Shown: positions 11,528 to 22,197 of the stretch, one piece after another | Numbering within the stretch: position 1 is the first letter of the stretch | Layout of the letters: every line of letters starts with the position of its first letter | DNA from: Anastatus disparis | Lineage: Eukaryota; Arthropoda; Insecta; Hymenoptera; Eupelmidae | Length of the DNA: 64,000 bases | Assembly (NCBI GenBank): GCA_017163975.1 | Contig: JAFFSR010000004.1 | Location: 6,262,001 to 6,326,000, forward strand | Direction of reading: 5' to 3' | Program-made: the position numbers and the translations under genes | The notes under the pieces: generated by a model | The model's database searches: none | What the model was told of the DNA's origin: nothing | Seen by the model: only the letters and a program-made list of their open reading frames with translations

Positions 11528-11989
11528 TTTTTTCTTTTTTATTTAAAAATATTCTTTCACAAAACACAAATTTTCCACGATTAAAGTTTAGTCCCGTTGA
11601 CTTTGTCTGACGAAATATGCTCATCCAGAAAACTTCGTTCCTTTTTAAAGGTTGAGTCAATATAAGGAGAGATGGAAAATTCAATGAACTGACCAATGGT
11701 AAAACGGAGTGCAAGCTATTCAGAAAAAAAGAGAGGTTTTTACAGGAAGGGATGAATTTTCTATCTCTTTCAACCAATGAGGATTGAGCTATTTTCCATC
11801 GTCCAATCTTTAAAAAGTTAGAGGCGTAGTTACTATCATCTTTTAGTTCAACCAATGAGGATTGACCTATTTACCATTGACAATCTTAAAAAAGTAAGAG
11901 GGGAAATTGCTTGTCATAAAATCACGATTTGAAAATTTTCCATTCTCATTTCTCGATATTAATTCTTACTGAAATATCCATGCAACTAG
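11528..11989. promoter_or_regulatory. Divergent promoter region with CCAAT motifs
   Basis: This gap separates the minus-strand polymerase from the plus-strand exonuclease-like fragment, as at 31430-31956. It holds several ACCAAT or GTCCAATC motifs (near 11690, 11775, 11800, 11855) on both strands. A shared divergent promoter is inferred from position and motif repetition. Confidence 0.4.
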
Positions 11990-12088
11990 ATGGCTAGGAT
12001 TCGTGATTACGATATGCTGTTCAAAAATTATATCATGCAGTCTGTAGAAGAAGAAAGCATTTATATTTGTGATATTCAAGGCTTTTAA
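11990..12088 (+). pseudogene. Exonuclease-like protein, 5' fragment
   Basis: The first 32 codons match the start of the protein at 31957: MARIRDY..., then YICDIQGF, followed at once by TAA (12086-12088). Downstream the sequence jumps to the 3' end of the same gene (TGCTTATATTTTGCAAATGAA, compare 7628-7657), so the middle has been deleted. Confidence 0.7.
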
Positions 12089-12463
12089 AAAAATGAAATG
12101 TACATGCTTATATTTTGCAAATGAATAAGAAAGAAAAAAAAAATTTTTTTAATGATTAAATTGTTGCATTTATTATTTTACTTCTTAAATCTTTTTTTTT
12201 AATTTCAATATATTTTGCAAATGAATAAAAAACTTTTTTTTCGATTCATCATCTTATTATTAAAAAAGATAATTTATTAAAAAGAGAAACGATTGGATAG
12301 GATTACAAATAAACGAGTTTAAATTTTTTATTAACTATTTTTTTTTTTTTTAATTTAATTTAATATAAATTTTCATTACATACAAAATTTTTTTTTCCTC
12401 ATACAAATTTTTATTACGTACTAATTTATTTTTTACATATGAATTTATTGTAAATTTTTATTT
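12089..12463. other. AT-rich gap
   Basis: Starts with the 3' tail of the deleted exonuclease-like gene, repeated once at about 12205, then poly-A/T-rich DNA. No gene seen. Confidence 0.4.
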
Positions 12464-13872
12464 TTAATTGATGTACGTAATATCTTCGATTATTCGCAGG
12501 CCACTGCTCGAAGTCACTAATCCCTCATCATCGTCAGCTTTAGGGCGACTAGCATTCATATTTATTTGTATCCCTGTGATTTTCAGCCACAAGTTTCGCC
12601 TTGGAGGAGGAAGCCTATTCTCCCAAAGGAAGGCACTGCCATTCATCTCTGAAAACGAAAAAAAAATTAATTAGTTATTTAAATAAACTTATGGATAAAA
12701 TTATTATTTTCTGAATAAATTAATATTTTCATCTTTTTCTTTTAGTTTTTAATAAAATATTTTTGTTGTTTTAAACTTATTTCTATGAAGAGCCGAAGGC
12801 CCTGGTTGCGGCGAGTTCTCCCGAAGTTGTAACTTCTCCCGCGATTGACACTTTTTGTTTCTGTTATTTGTTATTTTCTAAATCCTGTTTTTTAAATTAA
12901 ACACTTTTTAGTATAAGCAAAATTATATGAAAATTCAATGACATAATACTGTGGATCAACTTGCTGAAGTTCTTAGTAAAACAGTTTAGATTATAATGAC
13001 TCTTGTGGACTTTCCGTACCCTTATTTTATAAGCTAACATTTCATTAAAACAAACAGTAAACTTGAAACAGTTGGCTACTTTCAAAATCGATCGGTACCT
13101 TTTCTCCTCAAAAGGGCGTGGCTTTCACACAAGAATTTACAGGTCAAACGGTCGATGAAAAAAAATTTTTTTTTATTATGAGTTATGTAAACAGTTATTG
13201 TAAAAAAATAATATATATTGTATTTTACTTAAATCAGCTTATGCTAGTACAGAAAAATAAATATTTTAATCTTTTTTCATTTTTATTTTTTAATAAAATA
13301 TTTTTGTTTTTTTAAACTTACTTGTATGAAGACCCGAGTGCCCTGGTTGTGGCGAGTTCTCCCGAAGAGGAGTTCTTTCATCCTCGTTGTTGAACTTGGG
13401 AACTTCCTCGGGTGTTGCTTTGCACGAAGAGCAACTAGATGAAGTTCCACTAAAGCTCGAACTTGAACTTGAACTGGAATTTGAGCTTGTGCTCGATGAT
13501 CTTTTTCTCGAAGAGCGCTTCAGGCTTGCCCTCGGAGTTTCCACATTTTCAAACCCTTGATACAATTGCTGCATTAAAGAAGACTGCGGCATAGGTGGCA
13601 CTAAAAAAGAAAACAAAAATAATAAATTATTAAAAAATTATTAATTATGAAAAAAAAAAGAAAAAAAATTATTAAAATAAATAATACTTAAAATTTATGG
13701 GAAATGAATAATACTTACATGATGATATGGCATCCATCGCCTATGTTACATGATCTAACATTAATAAGATCAATGATCCATTCTTCATTATCCATTGAAT
13801 TCGATCCCTCATTATCTTGAGGCTCGCACTAGTTCGGTTTTTGTTTTGTTCGTTTCTTTTTCCGTTTGCCAT
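12464..13872 (-). pseudogene. Ser-rich terminal gene, copy C
   Basis: Exon 1 13719-13872, exon 2 13322-13600, broken exon near 12781-12835, last exon 12464-12648. Exon 1 keeps its ATG (MANGKRNEQNKNR) and the conserved QWIMKNGSLILLMLDHVT, but the Trp codon that follows in copies A, B, G and H is TAG. Exon 2 fuses what are exons 2 and 3 in copy A into one open exon ending in a PLRENSPQPGHSGLH repeat. The donor of the next exon reads ATAAG instead of GTAAG. The last exon is open (60 codons, starting MNGSAFLWENRLPPPRR). Confidence 0.5.
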
Positions 13873-14082
13873 TTTTTTAAAAAGATAAGATTTAAATCAA
13901 AACTAAAATATTTCAATCTTACTTAAGGAAGCTTAATAGAAAATTGAATACTGAACATTGCATGTATCATGGTATTTATACGGAAAAATTCACAAAAAAT
14001 TACCTGCACAGAGAAAGGGTTACACTTTGAGGACAGAGGGGGTGATCCAGTAAGCCTATATTTTGTCTACTTATACATTTTT

Positions 14083-15076
14083 TTAGTCTATATAACTCAC
14101 ATCGCTGGTTATTCGCTGACCACTAATCCATGAAGTCACTAATCCCTCATCATCGTCAGCTTTAAGGCGACTAGCATTCATATTTATTTGTTTCCCTGTG
14201 CTTTTCAGTTGCAAGTTTCGCCTTGGTGGTGGAAGCCTATTCTTCCGAAGAAAGGCACTGCCGTTCATCTCTGAAAACGAAAAAAAAATTAATTAGTTAT
14301 TTAAATAAATTTATGGATAAAATTATTATTTTCTGAATAAATTAATATTTTCATCTTTTTCCTTTAGTTTTTAATAAAATATTTTTGTTTTTAAACTTAC
14401 TTCTATGAAGACCCGAAGGCCCTGGTTGCGGCGAGTTCTCCCGAAGTTGTGATGCTAAAACAGAAAAAATAAATATTTTAATCTTTTTTCTTTTTTAATA
14501 AAATATTTTTGTTTTTTTAAACTTACTTGTATGAAGACCTGAGGGTCCTAGTTGCGACGAGTTTTCCCGAAGAGGAGTTCTTACATCCTTGCTGTTGACT
14601 TTGGGAACTTTCCTGGGTGTTGCTTTGCACGAAGAGCAACTCGATGAAGTTCCACTGGAGCTTGAACTTGAACTTGAACTGGAATTTGAGCTTGTGCTCG
14701 ATGATCTTTTTCTCGAAGAGCGATTTGGGCTTGCCCTCGGAGTTTTCACATTTTCAAATCCTTGATACAATTGCTGCATTGAAGCAGACTGCGGCATAGG
14801 TGGCACTAAAAAAGAAAACAAAAATAATAAATTATTAAAAAATTATTAATTATGAAAAAAAAAGAAAAAAAATTATTAAAATAAATAATACTTAAAATTT
14901 ATGAGAAATGAATAATACTTACATGATGATATGGCAACCATCGCCTATGTGACATGATCTAACATTAATAAGATCAATGATCCATTCTTCATTATCCATT
15001 GAATTCGCTCCCTCATTATCTTGAGGCTCGCACTAGTTCGGATTTTGTTTTGTTCGTTTCTTTTTCCGTTTTACAT
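14083..15076 (-). pseudogene. Ser-rich terminal gene, copy D
   Basis: Exons: 14923-15076, 14527-14805, 14401-14454, 14083-14270. The ATG is followed directly by TAA (the GCA codon of copy C has changed), and the conserved Trp in exon 1 is TAG, so the N-terminal exon cannot be translated as in A or G. Exons 2, 3 and the last remain open: a Ser-rich exon, an 18-codon QLRENSPQPGPSGLHR exon, and a 61-codon final exon with KNRLPPPRRNL and an acidic ADDDEGLVTSW stretch. The stop codon lies next to the element-end fragment. Confidence 0.5.
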
Positions 15077-15286
15077 TTTTTTAAAAAGATAAGGTTTAAA
15101 TCAAAACTGAAATATTTCAATCTTACTTTAGGAAGCTTGAAAGAAGATTGAATACTGAATATTGCATATATCATCGTATTTATACGGAAAAATTCACAAA
15201 AAATTACCTGCACAGAGAAAGGGTTACACTTTGAGGACAGAGGGGGTGATCCAGTAAGCCTATATTTTGTCTACTTATACATTTTT

Positions 15287-16280
15287 TTAGTCTATATAAC
15301 TCACATCGCTGGTTATTCGCTGACCACTAATCCATGAAGTCACTAATCCCTCATCATCGTCAGCTTTAAGGCGACTAGCATTCATATTTATTTGTTTCCC
15401 TGTGCTTTTCAGTTGCAATTTTCGCCTTGCAGGTGGAAGCCTATTCTTCCGAAGAAAGGCACTGCCGTTCATCTCTGAAAACGAAAAAAAAATTAATTAG
15501 TTATTTAAATAAACTTATGGATAAAATTATTATTTTCTGAATAAATTAATATTTTCATCTTTTTCCTTTAGTTTTTAATAAAATATTTTTGTTTTTAAAC
15601 TTACTTCTATGAAGACCCGAAGGCCCTGGTTGCGGCGAGTTCTCCCGAAGTTGTGATGCTAAAACAGAAAAAATAAATATTTCAATTGTTTTTCTTTTTT
15701 AATAAAATATTTTTGTTTTTTTAAAGTTACTTGTATGAAGACCTGATGGTCCTAGTTGCGACGAGTTTTCCCGAAGAGGAGTTCTTACATCCTTGCTGTT
15801 GACCTTGGGAACTTTCATGGGTGTTGCTTTGCACGAAGAGCAACTCGATGAAGTTCCACTTGAGCTTGAACTTGAACTTGAACTGGAATTTGAGCTTGTG
15901 CTCGATGATCTTTTTCTCGAAGAGCGATTCGGGCTTGCCCTCGGAGTTTTCACATTTTCAAATCCTTGATACAATTGCTGCATTGAAGCAGACTGCGGCA
16001 TAGGTGGCACTAAAAAAGAAAACAAAAATAATAAATTATTAAAAAATTATTAATTATGAAAAAAAAAGAAAAAAAATTATTAAAATAAATAATACTTAAA
16101 ATTTATGAGAAATGAATAATACTTACATGATGATATGGCATCCATCGCCTATGTTACATGATCTAACATTAATAAGATCAATGATCCATTCTTCATTATC
16201 CATTGAATTCGATCCCTCATTATCTTGAGGCTCGCACTAGTTCGGTTTTTGTTTTGTTCGTTTCTTTTTCCGTTTTACAT
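15287..16280 (-). pseudogene. Ser-rich terminal gene, copy E
   Basis: Copy E is D shifted by 1204 bp: exons 16127-16280, 15731-16009, 15605-15658, 15287-15474. It shares D's broken start codon context and the TAG in exon 1, so these defects predate the duplication. Differences are scattered single bases (for example RKV to MKV in exon 2). Confidence 0.5.
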
Positions 16281-16544
16281 TTTTTTAAAAAGATAAGATT
16301 TAAATCAAAACTGAAATATTTCAATCTTACTTTAGGAAGCTTGAAAGAAGATTGAATACTTAATATTGCATATATCATGGTATTTATACGGAAAAATTCA
16401 CAAAAAAATACCTGCACGGAGAAGGAGCTACCTTATGTGCTTATACACTCGTCGGATTCTCGATCACTTTGAGGACAGAGGGGGTGATCCAGAATCTAGG
16501 TGTTCCAGTAAGCCTATAGTTTATTTACTTATAAATTTTTTTAG

Positions 16545-16731
16545 TCTATATAAGTCACATCGATGGTTATTCGCAGACCACTGCATGATGACACTGTTCC
16601 CTTATCATCCTCCATTGCTTTAGGGCGACTGGACGCTTTAATCTGTTTCCCCTTGCTGATTAGCCACAACAAATTTCACCTTGGAGGAGCAGTTCTATTC
16701 TTCTGAAGAATAGCGCTGCCATTCACCTCTG
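16545..16731 (-). pseudogene. Ser-rich terminal gene, last exon only (F)
   Basis: Homologous to the last exon of C-E, ending at the same TCTATATAAGTCACATCGAT junction beside an element-end fragment. The conserved Met is GTG and a TGA follows after about 18 codons. The upstream exons are replaced by a TA microsatellite (16762-16803). Confidence 0.55.
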
Positions 16732-16761
16732 AAAAAGAAACAAAAAAATTTCATTTGTTAT

Positions 16762-16763
16762 AG

Positions 16764-16803
<40 letters not shown>
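16762..16803. repeat. (TA)n microsatellite
   Basis: About 20 TA dinucleotides in a row. Another dinucleotide tract with TATA and GTGTGT runs lies at 17090-17122. Confidence 0.9.
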
Positions 16804-17461
16804 CTTTTATATAAATTATCTTTTATATATAAATTTTTTATTTGTCAGAAATACAAGGGTATTTAAAAAATTCTTTTGCACACAAACATAAAAAAAATGA
16901 ATCAGAATACATCGGAACAATAGCGGATGGACAATATAAATTAGACATTATATTAAATAAATTAGAAAATGAATATATGAATTGGGTAAGAGGAACCAAA
17001 CTATAAATTATTGGAAAAATAGAATAAAATAGTAAAAACAATTATAATAATATATTACATGCATATACACTTATGAAAATATTCATGTATATTTATATAT
17101 ATATATGTGTGTGTGTGTGTGTAACGTCCGAATAAAAGTTATTAATTTTAATATTTTAATTCACCCGTACGTTACAGTTCTCGTTGCGTCGAGCGGTTAT
17201 GCAAGCAAGAAGGTTTTCGCGTGGCAGAGGCTATAGGAGATAGAGTGAGGTTATTTGCAAGCTTATGAATATGGTAATCACTTTGAAATATAAAATCGAT
17301 AAATAATATAATAATCACTTTAAAATATAAAATCGACAAATAATATAATGATTACTTTAAAATAGAATACAAAAGATTACACTGACAAGGAGAGTGCATT
17401 GCATTTGGGTCTTGGATTTTCTTCTAGCTTTGGGATTCTTTTTCTTACATAAAATCATGAA

Positions 17462-17501
17462 AGAGTGAGGGTGATCCAGTATGCCTATAACTTATCTACT
17501 C
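17462..17501. mobile_element. Polinton right terminus of the left mosaic
   Basis: GAGTGAGGGTGATCCAGTAT followed by GCCTATAACTTATCTACT, ending at 17501, matches the right end of the complete element (40047-40120) with the middle of the box region shortened. It is followed by CGCGTT. The matching left end would lie beyond the window, so a target duplication cannot be tested. Confidence 0.6.
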
Positions 17502-19398
17502 GCGTTGCTCGCCAACCCCCTTCATCGTATTTTATATACTTTTCTATATTATAAAGTATTTTAAATTATTTTAAAATTATTATTATTATTTTTTATTTAA
17601 AATTATTTTAAAATTTTTCACATTTAATAATTAATTTTTACTTTTAGAATGGTGGTAATTATGTTTTTTTAACAATTATAAACAAAATAGCTCCCAATTT
17701 CGAAACGAAAATTGTTAAATTTATTTCAAATTGATTTAGGAACATTTATTTTCATGAAAATCACATCTTTTGGATAAAAAAAATTAAATAAATAAAAATA
17801 ATTTTCCTATGAGCAAATACAAAAATATTATCCTACTCATTTATAAGGTAATATTAACAGTTCATTTGCAGTGAAATTTAAAAATTTAAATATTTTAATA
17901 AAGCAACTGTTTTCCTTCCCTGAGGTCATAAAATCATATTTATTACTGGGCAAATTTTATTGCAAAAAAAGGTGTTTAAAACAAACTGAAATCACTCGAA
18001 AAATATTTGATGAATTGATCTAAAAATTTTATTACATCTTGAGTATTATAAAATCTATATTTTCATGCAATAGCTAAGGCTTTATGCGAATATTGTGAAC
18101 TTTATTGTTTATTTAATAATATACAAATTTTAACTGATTTTGAGGTTTTCTAGTTAATATAACTTGACTAATTATTAAAAAAACCAATTTTCTGTTTTTT
18201 ATTTTCTCAAAAGATAACAGATAATAACATAATGAAACGTACCATTCAGATTTTAATAACAATCTTTTTTCGCACAAGAGAAAATGTAAAGAAATAAGCA
18301 TTTTCAATCCTTCAATTGTTTATAACTAAAACAAAATCTCAACAAAATCTCCGCATATTTTATATAAATTAAATTACTATGCACCTATAGTAACTTAAAT
18401 ATCTTTCAGATACACAGAGAAAATATCCTTATAGAAATCACAATCAAAATTACTAAAAAAATACCTTTATGATAAATAATCTTGGGATAAAGTAAAGGTT
18501 ACAGAATATTTAGCAGATATTGTTATACAAATTATAAAAATATCAGGGAGAAAATAACCGTATAATGATATAATAAAATAATGACATCAAGACGCGCTAC
18601 CGCGTCTCTTGATGTCATTATTTTCCCAAATGATAAAACAGCATTTGCAGTTCTCGGTCGGTAATTGAGTTTGCTCTGGCCTACTCTTAACCGTTATTTT
18701 TTATTAGTTGTCAAGGTAGGATTTATAAAATATCTAATAAATATTTTTGTGTATTATATAGGACTAATTAAAAAAATTATCCATAAAAAATTCTAAAAGT
18801 AATTTTTTCTCAGAATCACTGATAATTATCGTAGAAAAATTTTCTCTGTGTAAGTGCCAAGGTAACTGTTTATAATTGAGTATATTTTTCTAATTCTCTA
18901 ATCCTTTTTAGTCTTAAACAACAAGCAAATAATTAGAAATAAGCATAAAAAGCAAAAAAAAATTGAAATTGTTACTCAAAATATATTTATTATTGTCATT
19001 TTTATTAAATTTATTTGTAAAGCTAAATTACCTTTTCTTAATTATATCGTAAAAATAATATTTTTTCAGCATATCATATATTAAAACAATATTTCAATTA
19101 TATTTCAAAAAGAGTAAAATTTTATTTTTAACTGAAGAAAAGTGATATTTCGTTTCTGATAGACGAAAAGTAGTATCTCAGCTACGATTTAAAAAAAAGC
19201 GATATCTCTAAGTATAATTTTTTTCTAACTATTTCAAGATGACACCTCTACAAGATTTGCGATAGTTATATATTTTAAGTAAATCACTGTTTATATGAGA
19301 CAATAAAAAAGGTGATTTTAAAATTTGTTAGTCTATAAAAGTTTATTATTTTGGTGAATGAAAATGTCACGTGACTTGTCCATCTATTGATATTAACC
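17502..19398. other. Non-coding flank between the two elements
   Basis: AT-rich DNA with no gene I can support. The only marked structure is a perfect-stem hairpin at 18575-18624. Confidence 0.5.
18575..18624. repeat. Hairpin with 22-24 bp arms
   Basis: AAAATAATGACATCAAGACG and CG form the left arm (18575-18596), CTAC the loop, and the right arm 18601-18624 is its complement apart from a 2-base insertion. GC-rich at the loop, AT-rich at the base. Could be a MITE remnant; no element family recognised. Confidence 0.7.
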
Positions 19399-19404
19399 GT
19401 CCAT
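19399..19404. repeat. Target-site duplication, left
   Basis: GTCCAT directly outside the left inverted repeat. The same six bases lie directly outside the right repeat at 40121-40126. Six bases is the Polinton/Maverick duplication length. Confidence 0.85.
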
Positions 19405-19478
19405 AGTAGATAAGCTATAGGCATACTGGATCATGTTCCTTCTGGATCACCCCCTCTCTCCTCAAAGTGATCCAGAAC
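19405..19478. repeat. Left terminal inverted repeat
   Basis: Begins AGTAGATAAGCTATAGGCAT and contains TTCCTTCTGGATCACCCC; about 73 bp match the right end in inverted orientation with about five mismatches. This is short for a Polinton, whose repeats are often hundreds of bases. The AG start agrees with the family. Confidence 0.85.
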
Positions 19479-19530
19479 GCCTATAGCGTTTTCTACTACT
19501 TTTTTTTTTCTTTTTTTTTGTCTTTTTTTC

Positions 19531-20004
19531 TTACAAATGATTTTGTGAGAGATAGAATAATTTCATGAGTTTGACATTGTGTAGTGCACAGACAGTTTTA
19601 TAAATTGGATTATGGTTTGTGCATATGGTAGCACACTTGAAAGATGGTTTTGATGGATAGCCGTATTGATTGATATTATAAGCAGGAAATTTGAATCGTA
19701 ACAGCCATTTACGTTTGAATTCATTCAGAACAAAAATTTTAGTAGCATCATGTAAATATTCACGAAGTAAGTTTGCAATTTGAGAGTAGTCAAGCCCATC
19801 AGTATTCCAAGCTATTCCGTGATTATGTTTGAGGCGAATGTTTTCTTCTTGTAATTCGTCAGAGAGCCTTTTCCATGAAAAAGGTTTTTTGAATAGATGA
19901 ACGATAGGATCACCACTGTCGTTGAGAGGAATGATTGCTATTTCCTTTAGAACATATTCACCACCCATTTGCTTAAAACCAATCATGTCTACCGCATATT
20001 CCAT
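19531..20004 (-). CDS. Conserved exonuclease-like Polinton protein 1
   Basis: A 157-aa protein paralogous to the one at 31957-32863. Shared landmarks are an N-terminal D.IGF, KEIAIIPL, FKKPFSW..L, HGIAWN.DGLDY, KIFVL...K.WLL and a C-terminal Cys/His-rich part (CATICTNHNPIYKTVCALHN). Similar proteins recur in insect Polintons as I know them, without an assigned function. The D-x-x-GF, HGI-W-x-GD and later acidic positions are reminiscent of a DEDD 3'-5' exonuclease or an inactive relative; that is my inference. It is the outermost gene at the left end and reads towards the terminus. Confidence 0.65.
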   Translation of the reverse strand: MEYAVDMIGFKQMGGEYVLKEIAIIPLNDSGDPIVHLFKKPFSWKRLSDELQEENIRLKHNHGIAWNTDGLDYSQIANLLREYLHDATKIFVLNEFKRKWLLRFKFPAYNINQYGYPSKPSFKCATICTNHNPIYKTVCALHNVKLMKLFYLSQNHL

Positions 20005-20044
20005 TTCGAAATATTAATTTTTTTTACGTAAAAGTGAAGATAAT

Positions 20045-21286
20045 TCAGACAAGCTTTCGAACATCTCCACTAATAGGATTGTACTGAATGATGCGATCGT
20101 GTAAGATCATGCAATAAGCTGGAGTATTAGCTGGAAAGTCAGTTTGAGACTCAAATTCTAGACGTACATCGACAGGAGCGCTCTTTAGAGATTCGTTTTG
20201 TCGTGAACAGTCAATAACTATGAGTGGTTCAAAGTTGATAAACTGAGACTTTGTCAACAATGGCTGTGAATCTCTTCCGTAATAGCTTTTCTGAAAATTA
20301 GCATACATATCATAGAGAATAGCAAATTGATTCTTAGATATGTCAATATTGAGATTGCTGTACGGATAATATTGCGAATTCAAGAAAAGTCTCACATTAC
20401 TAATATTACAGTGGTCGAAGCGACTGGCATTTTTAGATCTTGAACCTTTTTTTCCCGATTGTAATCCAAGAATCACGAAACGTGGTTTCTCCAATTGATT
20501 TGAAGTTTTTACCGTCCAGACGTGTTTATTTGTTGTTGGAAGAAGAGGATATTCAAATAACTCCCATGAACGAAAACTCATAGAAATAGGATTATCTTTG
20601 CCAATGAAATTTAACAGCTGGATTTTTTGTTTATCTGATGCAATAACATATGGCATTAACCACTCTATCTTTGATATTTTTATTTGATAAGGTTCATATG
20701 TGGTTGCATTGTTGGCTACAGTACCTTCCTGTATTATAGCATTCAGGTCATTTCTTGATCTTGTGAGAATGAGTTCATGCTTCATATTAACAACAATTTT
20801 CTTGTAATCTTCTGCGAAGCCTAAAATCATACTTAGAGAGATAGAAACGTCAAAATTTCCATGATCATCTACAATTGTTTTGTTTCCTTCTTCAACACCA
20901 AGCCAGCCTGCATTTTCTAATGTTAGAGTCTGATTTGGATTAAATGAAGTGCATCCCTTCATGAGACTACTCAGACCAACATTTTTACTTTTATCTATCT
21001 CTACAGCATTAAGTTCATATCGAATTTCATCAAACAGATGACAAATGCCATTGTTAACGAAATTAGTTTTAGTTAGTGCTTGTCCATCCGGTTTTTGTAA
21101 TTTTCCACATACATGGATGTAACTACATGATGGTAAGAGGCATAAATCTTGATGCTGAATAGAAATACGGATTTCATCACTGTTATTGAAACTTAATGTG
21201 GAGTATGGTTGATGTGCGTGAACCTCATAATGAGCAATAGACTCATCGAATGCGACACCTGATTGAATGCTTAGAATTTCGTCCAT
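20045..21286 (-). CDS. Major capsid protein, double jelly-roll
   Basis: 413 aa, open frame. The pattern of a conserved HSY-like start (IAHYEVHAHQPYSTLSFNN), EIRISIQHQDLCLLPS, LFDEIRYELN, and the second-half blocks RSWELFEYPLLP, VRLFLNSQYYPYSNLNID, YGRDSQPLLTKSQF and FIxI DCSRQNESLK-type strand matches the double jelly-roll capsid family of insect Polinton-like elements. Trimers of such proteins build the icosahedral shell. It stands directly downstream of the small basic protein and the penton-like gene on the same strand, in the usual capsid module. Somewhat shorter than many Polinton capsids (usually above 500 aa), but I see no truncation; the start is the first Met after a clear non-coding gap. 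Confidence 0.8.
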   Translation of the reverse strand: MDEILSIQSGVAFDESIAHYEVHAHQPYSTLSFNNSDEIRISIQHQDLCLLPSCSYIHVCGKLQKPDGQALTKTNFVNNGICHLFDEIRYELNAVEIDKSKNVGLSSLMKGCTSFNPNQTLTLENAGWLGVEEGNKTIVDDHGNFDVSISLSMILGFAEDYKKIVVNMKHELILTRSRNDLNAIIQEGTVANNATTYEPYQIKISKIEWLMPYVIASDKQKIQLLNFIGKDNPISMSFRSWELFEYPLLPTTNKHVWTVKTSNQLEKPRFVILGLQSGKKGSRSKNASRFDHCNISNVRLFLNSQYYPYSNLNIDISKNQFAILYDMYANFQKSYYGRDSQPLLTKSQFINFEPLIVIDCSRQNESLKSAPVDVRLEFESQTDFPANTPAYCMILHDRIIQYNPISGDVRKLV

Positions 21287-21316
21287 TTTTCTGAAAGCAG
21301 CAGAGAATGATACAAT

Positions 21317-21463
21317 TTATCTTTTTCCACGTACTTTGAGACCTATGCTTTTGAGAAACTGGATGTTCTTCCGTGTTAACGGTTTGAGTACCTTTGGACG
21401 ACTGATGGTGGGTTGACATGATGGCTGACTTATATGCACACTTGAATTATAAACGATTCCCAT
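21317..21463 (-). CDS. Small basic virion-type protein (48 aa)
   Basis: 48 aa starting MGIVYNSSVHISQPSCQP and ending in a Lys/Arg-rich FLKSIGLKVRGKR. Its ATG overlaps the stop of the penton-like gene (TAATG, sharing base 21463), a tight coupling that supports it being real although it is very short. A similarly placed short basic protein occurs in other insect Polintons to my knowledge; a nucleoprotein or core role is inferred from charge only. Confidence 0.65.
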   Translation of the reverse strand: MGIVYNSSVHISQPSCQPTISRPKVLKPLTRKNIQFLKSIGLKVRGKR

Positions 21464-22152
21464 TATACAGATTTTATGTGAAGTCTAACAGTAATTTCCT
21501 CTCCTCGGAAATTCACTAAATTTCCGTCTTGATCAACGATTCGGATTTGAAGATGATCTATACTTTTAACTTTGAGTGGTAAATATATGACATGCGATGG
21601 AACTTCTATGATTTTATATCCTGGAGGAAGTTTTGGGAAAAACTCATGGATCGTGTGAACTTTTTTGTTGTTGATGTAAGCACCTGTAGTAATATTACAC
21701 TCTACTCTGAGTGCGTTTATTTTCAATATCTTCACAGGTAAATCAGAGCTGTGATGAATGTCTTCATGAAGAACGCGACGAGTGAAACCGAGAAGACTGC
21801 CTATTGAATCACGAGGTCTAAGATCTATCTGATGGCTGCAATAAATTTCACTTCTGAGAGTATTGTTGTTAGCTTTCAAGGAAAACTCGATGTCTTTAGA
21901 TTTCAAATCTTTTTGCAAAAATTGATTAATAGCATCAATTTCATAACTGCCAGTAGGAATAATAATAATCTTCTCTCCCTTTATATGAAGTTTATTATTC
22001 GAATCGTCAACATTGGGAATCGAGTTGAATGTTAAAAGTTCAACTAAACCCAAAACAAAATTCTTATGCTGTGGTAGTTCTATTGAAGGAAAATATTGCG
22101 CTTCTAAGATAGAAGATTTGCCTGAAAGACTCAAAGTGAAACTATCTTCCAT
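21463..22152 (-). CDS. Penton-like minor capsid protein
   Basis: 229 aa, rich in beta strands, with KIIIIPTGSYEIDAINQFLQ, then ...GSLLGF, IHHSSDLPVKILKINALRVE and a C-terminal HLQIRIVDQDGNLVNFRGEE strand pair. Position between protease and major capsid, size and strand pattern fit the single jelly-roll minor capsid (penton) of Polintons, which sits at the five-fold vertices. The last four residues' codons overlap the start of the next gene. Frame intact. Confidence 0.7.
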   Translation of the reverse strand: MEDSFTLSLSGKSSILEAQYFPSIELPQHKNFVLGLVELLTFNSIPNVDDSNNKLHIKGEKIIIIPTGSYEIDAINQFLQKDLKSKDIEFSLKANNNTLRSEIYCSHQIDLRPRDSIGSLLGFTRRVLHEDIHHSSDLPVKILKINALRVECNITTGAYINNKKVHTIHEFFPKLPPGYKIIEVPSHVIYLPLKVKSIDHLQIRIVDQDGNLVNFRGEEITVRLHIKSV

Positions 22153-22197
22153 GACTGTTTGAAAAAGAATGATCCTGCTTGTCTGAAAACTCTTCTT

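Larger units (their letters stand above)
14028..16431. repeat. Tandem 1204-bp units, gene plus end fragment
   Basis: Copies D and E and their flanks repeat with an exact 1204-bp offset. Each unit begins with an element-end fragment (GAGGACAGAGGGGGTGATCC, then CCAGTAAGCCTATATTTTGT), runs into the 3' end of a Ser-rich gene and covers that whole gene. The units are almost identical, so the duplication is recent. A third, diverged end fragment follows at 16459-16530. Confidence 0.8.

Noticed and set aside
1..17501. Bracovirus proviral segment, considered because of the parasitoid-like setting
   Set aside because: No bracovirus gene family or circle-junction motif was recognised; genes and ends match the Polinton at 19405-40120.
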